A program made the position numbers and the translations under genes. Of a DNA stretch of 64,000 nucleotides, positions 46,159-53,874 are shown piece by piece; position 1 is the first letter of the stretch; every line of letters starts with the position of its first letter. The notes below the pieces were generated by a model. It saw only the letters and a program-made list of their open reading frames with translations, was not told the DNA's origin and did not search any database. This DNA comes from Pontibacter ummariensis (lineage in GTDB: Bacteria; Bacteroidota; Bacteroidia; Cytophagales; Hymenobacteraceae). The DNA lies in assembly GCF_900188175.1 (NCBI RefSeq), contig NZ_FZOQ01000010.1, positions 62,001 through 126,000 of the forward strand, written 5' to 3'.

Positions 46159-49100
46159 TTAAAAGCCAAAGTTCAGGCCTACCACAAAGGTTCTTGGTCT
46201 CAGGTAGAAGTTGTTGTCAATACCGCTGCCAATCTCCGGATCAACCCCAGAGTAGTTTGTCACCGTGAACACGTTCTGGCAAGTAAGGCTCAGGCGCAGG
46301 TCCGCTGCATTGAACACTCTGCCGGCGTTGTAACCCAGTGTCACGTTGTCCATCCGCAGGAAAGAAGCGTTCTCGATGTAGTAATCTGACTGGTACTGGT
46401 TGTTGAAGAAATGCGTGTTGTAGAAGCTGGTGCTGCTGTTGCCCAGGAAACCAGACGGGTTCAGGATGTTGCGTTCTACACCTAAGTTAGAGGCAATGTT
46501 GTTGTACATGTAATTGCCCAGGTACGCACGCAGAATAGTGCTGAGATTCCACTTCTTATACTCCACCTGCGTGTTAAAGCCCAAGGTAACCAAAGGAGCT
46601 GCTGACTGATATCGGTACCGGTCCTCGTCGTTGATGATGCCGTCCTCATTCAGGTCTGCATAAACTCCTTCAATCGGGTTTCCGTTCTCGTCATACACTT
46701 GCTTATACACATAGAAGGAATAAGTGCGGTAGCCAACTGAGTTGATCTGAATGCTTTGCCCCGTTGCGCCAGCAATACCTCCGGTTAAGTTGCCGGCAAA
46801 AGAAGCATCCTCAGAGGCCGTCAGGTTCGTGATCTTGTTTTTGTTTGCCGTAAGGTTAAACCCAACGTTCCACGTCAGATCCTCTTTGTCCACCGGAATC
46901 GCATTGATGCTGAACTCCAAGCCCTTGTTCTCGATGTTGCCCACGTTGGTCAGGATCTGGTTGCTGAAGTTAGAGCCTACCGGCACAGAGATTACATTCA
47001 GCAGGTCTTCTGTTTTTTTGTAGTAAACATCAATCGAGCCGCTGATACGGTTGTTCAGGAAGCCGTAGTCTAAGCCGGCGTTGGCAGTAGCTGTCTGCTC
47101 CCACCGGATGTTGGCATCATAAGCAGAAGGAGCATACATGTAGTAAAAGTCATTCCCTAACTGGTACTGTGCAGAAGGAACGCTCAGGTAATAGATCGAC
47201 AGGTAAGAGTAGTTGGCGATGCCTTCCTGTTGCCCTGTGATACCATAGCTCAAGCGAAGCTTCAGGTCAGAAAGCGAACGAACGGAATTCAGGAACGGCT
47301 CGTCGCTCACACGCCAGGCAACGGATGCAGATGGGAACACACCCCACCTGTTTTCCGGCGAAAAGCGGGAAGAACCATCCGTCCGTAGTGTGCCCGTAAA
47401 GGTATATTTATCCTTGAAGGTGTAGATCAGACGTCCGTAGTACGACTTTAGCCTGTTCTGCGGAATATCAAAAGGGAACACTGGCTTCGTACCAGGAATG
47501 GTATCCCCGATGGCACTAAAGCTCGCATAGTTATAGTTTTTGGTGCTGTTATCGTAGAAGCCATAACCTGCGGTGGCGTTGATGTTACTTTTAATCGCTG
47601 CCAGGTCCTTCGTATAGTTCAGGTAGAACTCCACCACTTTGTTGTTTACCCGCTGCAGGTACCTGTTGTTCACACCTGAAAGGCTAGGATCCACATTATA
47701 GCTCTGAGCTGCCTCAGCCGGCACAAAGATGGTGCCCTGGCCCTTGGCCACGTCATAGCCCAGGTTCAGGTTAGCGTGCAGTTCCGGTAAAAAGTGGAAC
47801 TTGTAATCAATCTGAGCATTACCAAAGCTACGCTGCACTTCGCTGCGGTCGTCTCTTAGCTCCAGCAAAGCCACCGGGTTGCGGGAGGCGTTCGGGTTTA
47901 AGAGCACGTTGCCTTCGTTGTCAGTCGTCGCCCACTCAAAGTAATTGCCCCATTGGTTTCCCCCTTCGGCCATCACCGGCTGCGTTGGGTCGAATGCAAC
48001 AGCGGCCCCAATCGCGCCCTGGTTAGCAAAGCGGGTGTTGGTGATGGAGCCCTTTACATTTACGTCAACCTTCAGGTGGTTATCCAGGAACTCTGGTGTC
48101 AGGCTTACAGCGGCGGACTTACGTTCAAACTTATCTGTTCGCAGCACACCTTCCTGATTCAGGTAGCCGGCAGACACACGGTACGGCATGTTTTTTAAGC
48201 TACCCGAAACACTCAGATTGTTGTCGGTGCCGGTTGCCGTTTGGTAAATTTCGTCCTGCCAATCAGTGTTTGCCGCCCCTAAAAGCGCTTTCTGTGCATC
48301 AGTGCCCTTCTCGTTTACATAAGCCCGGAATTCGTCTGCGCTTAGGACATCTACCTTCTTACTAACGCTGGACGTAATAAACTGGGAGTTAAAGTTGATA
48401 GCAGGCTTTCCGCTCGCTCCTTTTTTAGTGGTAATAAGCACAACACCGTTAGATGCCCGCGAACCATAGATAGCCGTGGCTGAGGCATCTTTCAGGATGG
48501 TCATGGTGGCAATGTCATTCGGGTTGATCAGGCTAAGCGGGTTCGACGCGCCCGAAATACCATAACCCGAAAGCGGCACACCGTCCACAACGATCAACGG
48601 ATCGTTGCTGGCGTTGAGGGAAGCGCCTCCCCGGATGCGGATGGAGCTACCGGAACCGGGCTGTCCGCCACCCGACGTTATTTGCACCCCGGCTACTTTA
48701 CCGGTTATCAACTGCTCGGGGGTCGTAACGTTACCGCTCTGGAAGTCTTTTGCACCCACCGCCGTTACTGCGCCGGAAACATCTTCCTGCTTCTGTGTGC
48801 CGTAGCCAATCACGACGAGTTCCTGCAGGGCTTTTGCATCCTCACGCATGGTAACGTTAATCTTTGCCTGCTTGCCTACCGGTACTGTTTGTGTGGTGTA
48901 GCCGATGTAAGAAAAGACAAGCGTAGCACCCGTTGGCACTGTAAGACTGTAGTTACCGTTAACATCTGATGATGTACCGCGTGTTGAGCCCTGTACAACC
49001 ACCGTTACACCAGGCAAAGCAAGCCCAGATGCGTCTGTTACACGGCCAGACACTGTAACATCAGCCTGCACAGGACGCAGCCTGGCCTCACTGTATGTCC

Positions 49101-49317
49101 GAACAAAGTCTGTCTTGCCCACTGGGCTACCGGCACTGGCATCTCCAGTTGTTCCGCCCATGGCAAGCCCTGCCTGGGTTAACACTGGCGCAGTGAGAAA
49201 AATGAAAACAAAAGAAAGAGACGAGGGCTTATACCTGCCATCAGCCTTCCCTGGATTGGAAGGAGGAAAGAGGCCAGGCATTACCCGTTGGAACCATTGG
49301 GGTACGTTTCGCTTCAT
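46159..49317 (-). CDS. susC: SusC/RagA TonB-dependent receptor of the starch locus
   Basis: With the start at 49317 (MKRNVPQW) the protein has 1052 residues; an ATG three codons upstream is possible. A long charged N-terminus precedes the hydrophobic export segment (LSFVFIFLTAPVLTQAGLA). A carboxypeptidase-like domain (SGRVTDASGLALPGVTVV), the ELVVIGYGTQKQEDVSGAV junction, the plug (IRIRGGASLNASNDPLIVVD, TILKDASATAIYGSRASNG) and a 22-strand barrel ending in LRPRTFVVGLNFGF follow. It imports maltooligosaccharides together with SusD. Two AAAAAGTAAC direct repeats upstream (49491 and 49561) are candidate sites for the SusR-like regulator encoded next door. Confidence 0.95.
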   Translation of the reverse strand: MKRNVPQWFQRVMPGLFPPSNPGKADGRYKPSSLSFVFIFLTAPVLTQAGLAMGGTTGDASAGSPVGKTDFVRTYSEARLRPVQADVTVSGRVTDASGLALPGVTVVVQGSTRGTSSDVNGNYSLTVPTGATLVFSYIGYTTQTVPVGKQAKINVTMREDAKALQELVVIGYGTQKQEDVSGAVTAVGAKDFQSGNVTTPEQLITGKVAGVQITSGGGQPGSGSSIRIRGGASLNASNDPLIVVDGVPLSGYGISGASNPLSLINPNDIATMTILKDASATAIYGSRASNGVVLITTKKGASGKPAINFNSQFITSSVSKKVDVLSADEFRAYVNEKGTDAQKALLGAANTDWQDEIYQTATGTDNNLSVSGSLKNMPYRVSAGYLNQEGVLRTDKFERKSAAVSLTPEFLDNHLKVDVNVKGSITNTRFANQGAIGAAVAFDPTQPVMAEGGNQWGNYFEWATTDNEGNVLLNPNASRNPVALLELRDDRSEVQRSFGNAQIDYKFHFLPELHANLNLGYDVAKGQGTIFVPAEAAQSYNVDPSLSGVNNRYLQRVNNKVVEFYLNYTKDLAAIKSNINATAGYGFYDNSTKNYNYASFSAIGDTIPGTKPVFPFDIPQNRLKSYYGRLIYTFKDKYTFTGTLRTDGSSRFSPENRWGVFPSASVAWRVSDEPFLNSVRSLSDLKLRLSYGITGQQEGIANYSYLSIYYLSVPSAQYQLGNDFYYMYAPSAYDANIRWEQTATANAGLDYGFLNNRISGSIDVYYKKTEDLLNVISVPVGSNFSNQILTNVGNIENKGLEFSINAIPVDKEDLTWNVGFNLTANKNKITNLTASEDASFAGNLTGGIAGATGQSIQINSVGYRTYSFYVYKQVYDENGNPIEGVYADLNEDGIINDEDRYRYQSAAPLVTLGFNTQVEYKKWNLSTILRAYLGNYMYNNIASNLGVERNILNPSGFLGNSSTSFYNTHFFNNQYQSDYYIENASFLRMDNVTLGYNAGRVFNAADLRLSLTCQNVFTVTNYSGVDPEIGSGIDNNFYLRPRTFVVGLNFGF

Positions 49318-49326
49318 ATTATGCAT

Positions 49327-49871
49327 GCATTGAATTAAGTGGAACTACAACTTTTACTTTTTAACAGGCTTTACAAGCTTTAACAAGCTTCCTAAACAAT
49401 AGGAGCAGCAAAAGCTTTCCTGTTTCACTGCTCTATAGCTACAAATCTGCATGCCTACAGAAGCAAGATCAATTTATTGACCTAAAAAGTAAAAAGTAAC
49501 CACTCACGTAACATGCAACACACTGATAATATGCAAATTAACACACCAACCTACCTCTGAAAAAGTAACTACTAAGTAACCCTATTTACCCATTAAATCA
49601 GCAGTTAGTGGGGCTCACAGAAGCCATATCCACCCTGTGTTATAACTTTATAAAAGGCAGGAAGCGCCTAAAGAAGAAGGGGGATTCAAGACAGGAACGG
49701 AGCAGTAGTAATAGGAGCAGCCCACTGAGTAGAGCAGGCTACAGCAAAGTAAGGACAGCAGGTACAACAGCAGCAGCCGTACTGCTCTTAGAGGAGTCGT
49801 CTACTAAAGCAACAATGGGTGCTAAACGGGTGCTGGAGAGGGAGAGGTAAGAAAGAGGGCAAATAGGGCTA
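49327..49871. promoter_or_regulatory. Promoter region of the starch operon
   Basis: I see no supported gene; the 80-codon plus-strand frame is low-complexity (Arg/Ser/Glu-rich) and unlike neighbouring proteins. AAAAAGTAAC occurs at 49491-49500 and 49561-49570, each followed by an imperfect second part (CACTCACGTAAC and TACTAAGTAAC). Their 70-bp spacing, about seven helical turns, suits a regulator binding the same face. CACTCACGTA also resembles the recurring intergenic motif. Confidence 0.55.
49491..49581. repeat. Imperfect 21-bp direct repeats upstream of starch susC
   Basis: Two copies begin with AAAAAGTAAC (49491 and 49561) and end with GTAAC, separated by exactly 70 bp. They lie about 165-250 bp upstream of susC, next to the SusR-like gene. 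This suggests an activator-binding array; it is not proven. Confidence 0.5.
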
Positions 49872-51545
49872 CTACAGTACTGGAGCAGGCTCAATTGCCC
49901 GTATCTCCATTACTTTTTGCTCAAACTCGTCGTTAGAGATGATGGACCTGTTTTTGACCTTCGTCTTATAATTGTAAATGGTCCTGACAGAGTACTCCAG
50001 TATCTTGGCAATCTGCTCATGGTCGTTGATCCCGATTCGGATCAACGCAAAGATCCGCAGTTCTATATTCAGCGATTGGTTGTCCTTCAGCAAAAACTTG
50101 TCTTCTTCTTTAAAGAAGGAGTTGAAGACTTTGACAAAATCAGGAAACAGCTTGAGGAACACCTTGTCAAAACTCTGATACAGGGCCTCCCGCTCTTTCT
50201 TCATGTTCACGGAGTCCATTACATGGCTGATCTCGTCAAACTTCCTGTTCATCAGCTTTCTGTCAACAGACTTTTTCAGCTTCTCAATTTTATCGAGGTA
50301 CTCTGTGTACATGTTAAAAGAGTAGCCGATGTACTCTTCCTTGATCCTGTTTGCCTCCAGGAGCTCATCATTTGTCTCCTGAAGCTTTTCATTCATGCGC
50401 GTCAGCTTATAGTTCACCTCCTGTAACCTGACGTTTGCCTCTGTTACGGTTCTCTTAGCCTGCTTTAACTGTCTTAGCTGCTTGAAAATAATATAGGCAA
50501 ACACCACAACGAGCAGCGACAAGACCGACACCGCAATGGCAAAGATTAGTAAACGGGTTCGCTGACTCTCCACCGTTGCCAGGCGCTCTCCTTCTATCAC
50601 CGGAAGAATGGCTGCCACCTGAATTTTACGTTGCTTGGCACCATAGAAATCAGCATCCTTCAGGGCCTGTTTAATATAGGTGTAGGCCCTGCTTTCATCC
50701 CCATGCTGATACAGGTACTCTGCCAGTGTCATCAGAGCTACTCCTTCTGTAACGGATGCTTTTATGTCGGCAATGGCTGCCCTTGCCAGCATCTCGATCG
50801 CCTTGTCTACATCTCCCTGCTTGCTATAGATAACACCAAGGGAATGGGCCGCCATGGCATACTGATTGAGCGAAGGATGAAACCTGTCCAGAATCGTCTG
50901 AAAGTCCTCTCTTGCCTCTCCCGGTTCCGAAGTGGTTTCACGCTTCAGACCTCTTAACGCATAGAACCGCAAGGTATTCTGGCTTAACAGTGCCAGGGCT
51001 GAGTCTACATGCTGCCCTCCTGCTTCCTTATAGCGGGGAGAGTAATAGGCACTCTGCGTATATGCGGAAAGGTCGTAGTAGGCACGCGCTTTTAACGCAT
51101 GGTAGTCTACTTTTATACTATCGGGTAAGGTGTTAGGATGTACAGCGTTCAGCGAGTCCAGCGCCTCGTTAAACATTCCTGATGATAGCAGCGTGAGGCT
51201 TAACTTGAGCCTGGCATAGGCCTCTTTAACGGGGTCTTGCAGCTGCCTGGCCGTTAGTTGAAGCTTCTGCGCATAGGTAAAGGCCGAATCGAACTGAAAG
51301 GCCCTGTAATCGCTGTGAATTTTATTATAGATATCGAACTGCTGTACCAGCGAGAGCTCATTCTTTGACACAATATTCTTCAGACGCTCAATCCGATCCT
51401 GCTTTTCCTTTACGTATACCTCTCTGTTCTCAATCGTCCGGCTGAGCTCGTGGAGCAGGCTATCGGTTTTAGAAAAAGAATAGGCTGCCGGAACACAGAA
51501 AAGGAACAGGAACAAGAAGACAAACAGAACGCCCTTGTAAATCAT
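49872..51545 (-). CDS. susR: SusR-like membrane-spanning transcriptional regulator (DUF6377 type)
   Basis: The 557-residue protein has an N-terminal signal/hydrophobic segment (4-22), a periplasmic TPR-like helical region (about 60-325; repeats such as AHSLGVIYSKQGDVDKAIEML and LAEYLYQHGDESRAYTYIKQAL), one transmembrane helix (332-354) and a long coiled coil (358-415). A cytoplasmic C-terminal domain ends in a LuxR-like helix-turn-helix (LRIFALIRIGINDHEQIAKI, VRTIYNYKTKVKNRS; about 500-540). The layout fits SusR, which senses maltose or maltooligosaccharides in the periplasm and activates the starch genes. It lies immediately upstream of susC on the same strand, behind a gene-free promoter region. 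The symbol is by similarity of layout and context. Confidence 0.85.
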   Translation of the reverse strand: MIYKGVLFVFLFLFLFCVPAAYSFSKTDSLLHELSRTIENREVYVKEKQDRIERLKNIVSKNELSLVQQFDIYNKIHSDYRAFQFDSAFTYAQKLQLTARQLQDPVKEAYARLKLSLTLLSSGMFNEALDSLNAVHPNTLPDSIKVDYHALKARAYYDLSAYTQSAYYSPRYKEAGGQHVDSALALLSQNTLRFYALRGLKRETTSEPGEAREDFQTILDRFHPSLNQYAMAAHSLGVIYSKQGDVDKAIEMLARAAIADIKASVTEGVALMTLAEYLYQHGDESRAYTYIKQALKDADFYGAKQRKIQVAAILPVIEGERLATVESQRTRLLIFAIAVSVLSLLVVVFAYIIFKQLRQLKQAKRTVTEANVRLQEVNYKLTRMNEKLQETNDELLEANRIKEEYIGYSFNMYTEYLDKIEKLKKSVDRKLMNRKFDEISHVMDSVNMKKEREALYQSFDKVFLKLFPDFVKVFNSFFKEEDKFLLKDNQSLNIELRIFALIRIGINDHEQIAKILEYSVRTIYNYKTKVKNRSIISNDEFEQKVMEIRAIEPAPVL

Positions 51546-51828
51546 GTTGGTTATTCAAGTAAGGCACCAAAAACACCGCAAGTTACCGCTACTTAAGCTC
51601 TTCTCAAAGTTCATATAGAGACTGGCTCGAAATAGTACAGCCTAAGTCATGCTGCTTAGGCACTTAATATGGGTAAGATACGCGTACTGTAGAACGGCTT
51701 TGCGCCCTTCCCTGGTATGTTGCTGCGCTGATTTTGTTCAGGCTTATAGCGTCTACCGTACGGATAGTAAGGCTACAGCGGCTGTTGTGTCCGTTGTTAG
51801 CAAGCTTAGCAGGGACGGCTAAAAACAG
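51546..51828 (-). pseudogene. Possible C-terminal relic of an unidentified gene (51664-51815)
   Basis: Between the susR start and the GH32 terminator, a minus-strand frame from about 51815 to the stop at 51664 reads like a protein C-terminus: SLTIRTVDAISLNKISAATY, then QGRAQSRSTVRVSYPY. Codon use is gene-like although the frame has no plausible start, because it runs into the terminator hairpin. It may be the last 50 residues of a deleted gene. I do not recognise the family. The rest of the gap holds a small GCCTAAG/CTTAGGC hairpin (51640-51661) and the susR promoter. Confidence 0.3.
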
Positions 51829-51858
51829 CAACCCCTGCAGCCAGTGCTGCAGGGGTTG
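51829..51858 (-). terminator. Intrinsic terminator of the GH32 gene
   Basis: CAACCCCTGCAG (51829-51840) pairs with CTGCAGGGGTTG (51847-51858) with a six-base loop. The minus strand continues CTGTTTTTAG. It lies 58 bp beyond the GH32 stop codon. Confidence 0.85.
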
Positions 51859-51916
51859 TATCACCGGTGTCATGGCTTCTCTGGCTAAAGCCTTATGTTA
51901 TGTTGGCTTTTGATCG

Positions 51917-53566
51917 CTATTTGCTAGCCGAGCTATAAATAGACTTTAGGTTGGTTATCTTACCTGAATCCAGCTTTAACCGCCCCTGTCCAGGCACCAA
52001 CCTTACCCTGGTAAATGGTTCATCCGGGAAAAAGACGCTTGTCATCACAGTCTTTCCACCATCCGCGAAGAACTCCACCGAAGCCACGTCCACTAACAGG
52101 CGCAGGTCGAAAGACGCATCATTTGATAGTCTTGGAGCATACTGTACACCTGAGAATTTGTCTGAGAAGCTGTGGTCGCCAGCCTTCGTCCTGTCTATGT
52201 AATATTGGCCACGTGAAACGTCATAACCTACCAGTACTTTCTGATCTTTCTCATTCGACAGTTCTATGGCAAAAGAGCTTTGTGGTCCGACAGGTTTCAG
52301 GTCCAGTTGCAGGTCATAGGTTACCGGGTTAAAAGAAAGCTTCTCCGATATAGCGAGCACATTAGACACCGTTTGCTCTTCCAGCGATTCGGAGGCTCCG
52401 TAGATGTTCTCTAACTCTTTCACTGGCTTGGATGCCACACGTAGGCCTGCCGGTGTGTTCACCAGCTCTAGCTTGCGGGCAACCGTCATAGCACTACGCC
52501 ATTTTTCGGTAGGCACCACGTTGGCATAGTCCCAGTTGCTCATCCAACCCATAAACAGGCGGCGGCCATCTTCTTCCGGAATGCCGGACCAACTCACACC
52601 GGCATATTGATCGCGGCCATAGTCGAGCCAGATGCCCTCCTGCCCATTTACAACTTTGGCAATAACTGGCCTGGCATTCAGATCCGCCTGGAACTGCGGG
52701 TCCAGCACGAACCTGCTGCCATTAAAGTCTCCTACAAAGTACTGTGTGCCAGAGCCGCCATTGGGAGCACCGGGGTTGATGTTCACGATCAGGACCCATT
52801 TCTCTTCGTCTGTCCCCTCCACAGGCATCTTAAACAGGTCCGGGCACTCCCAGACGCCACCGTGTGCACCTACATTGGCACCGAAATCGCTTTCAAGTTT
52901 CCAGTCGAGCAGGTTTTTAGAGGAGTAGAAGCTGATATGATCTTTCACGGCCAGCGCCATGATCCACTCTTGCTCCGGTTCATACCATATTACCTTCGGG
53001 TCCCGGAAGTCACGTATACCCGGGTTCTTCAGTACCGGGTTGGCTTTGTATTTTGTCCAGCTACGGCCATTGTCCAGGCTAAAGGCGATGCCCTGTGTCT
53101 GGAAGTCGTTTCTGCCTGCCTTTTCTGCCTCCGCATTATGGTAAGTAAAAACAGCGACCATGGCCGGGTTCTCTTTCGTGCCCAGGCCAGAGGTATTATT
53201 TACGTCCACCACCGCGCTACCGGAGAAAATAGCACCCAGGCTGTCCGGGTAAAGCGCAATTGGCAGGTGCTCCCAGTCCACCATGTCTTTACTTACCGCA
53301 TGGCCCCAGTGCATCGGTCCCCACACGGTGCTGTCCGGGTTATGCTGGTAGAACAGGTGGTATTCGCCGTTGTGGTAGACCATGCCATTCGGGTCGTTCA
53401 TCCAGCCGGAGGGAGGCGTGAAGTGGAACTGCGGACGGTGCTGCTCCTGGAATTCGGCTGCCGTAGTCGTAGCCGCCACTGCTGCTGTATCCTCTACTGT
53501 CGTTTGATTTGAACTACAACTATACAGTAGCGTGCTGCACGCAGCAAGTACATATAACTTTTTCAT
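51917..53566 (-). CDS. GH32 fructan hydrolase (levanase/inulinase-like), lipoprotein
   Basis: The 549-residue protein has a lipoprotein signal (lipobox LYSC, Cys17). GH32 motifs are WMNDPNG (55-61) with nucleophile Asp58, FRDPKVIWY (Asp189, transition-state stabiliser) and WECPDLF with acid/base Glu240. A five-bladed propeller (about 45-360) and a C-terminal beta-sandwich (about 390-545, FAIELSNEKDQKVLVGYDV, SVEFFADGGKTVMTS) follow the family. It releases fructose from beta-fructans or sucrose. Exo- versus endo-action is not readable. It is monocistronic and diverges from the LEA-2-like gene. Confidence 0.93.
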   Translation of the reverse strand: MKKLYVLAACSTLLYSCSSNQTTVEDTAAVAATTTAAEFQEQHRPQFHFTPPSGWMNDPNGMVYHNGEYHLFYQHNPDSTVWGPMHWGHAVSKDMVDWEHLPIALYPDSLGAIFSGSAVVDVNNTSGLGTKENPAMVAVFTYHNAEAEKAGRNDFQTQGIAFSLDNGRSWTKYKANPVLKNPGIRDFRDPKVIWYEPEQEWIMALAVKDHISFYSSKNLLDWKLESDFGANVGAHGGVWECPDLFKMPVEGTDEEKWVLIVNINPGAPNGGSGTQYFVGDFNGSRFVLDPQFQADLNARPVIAKVVNGQEGIWLDYGRDQYAGVSWSGIPEEDGRRLFMGWMSNWDYANVVPTEKWRSAMTVARKLELVNTPAGLRVASKPVKELENIYGASESLEEQTVSNVLAISEKLSFNPVTYDLQLDLKPVGPQSSFAIELSNEKDQKVLVGYDVSRGQYYIDRTKAGDHSFSDKFSGVQYAPRLSNDASFDLRLLVDVASVEFFADGGKTVMTSVFFPDEPFTRVRLVPGQGRLKLDSGKITNLKSIYSSASK

Positions 53567-53874
53567 AGGTCAATAAGCAATCTGATGAAGGAATGGCAGT
53601 ACCGTAATGTAATCTACTTATACTGCCGGCTTAGTAGTCAACGCTGCCGGGTAGGTAGAAAGTTTGGTCCGCATCTTTTTATGCCCCTCGATGTGGTTTA
53701 ATCTAAGGCCGGCTCTGTATCTGCTATGGTCTCATTTTTTTGGAAGAACAGTGGTCGTCATCACCCCCCTGCTGTCTTTTCTTCCTTACCCAAATAGGCT
53801 GAAATGCAATTTAGTCAGTAGTTAACAGCTACCCCAGCGTTTACGTTAAGTCATAGCAGAGTAAAATCTGTTTT
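53567..53874. promoter_or_regulatory. Divergent promoter region, GH32 / tandem LEA-2-like gene
   Basis: These 308 bases hold no gene and must contain promoters for both flanking genes. I see no clear TAnnTTTG box and no copy of the recurring intergenic motif. Confidence 0.35.

Noticed and set aside
49608-49850. An 80-codon plus-strand open frame in the starch promoter region
   Set aside because: Its product is low-complexity (Arg, Ser, Glu rich), resembles no family and overlaps the regulatory gap; no ribosome-site or conservation hint supports it.
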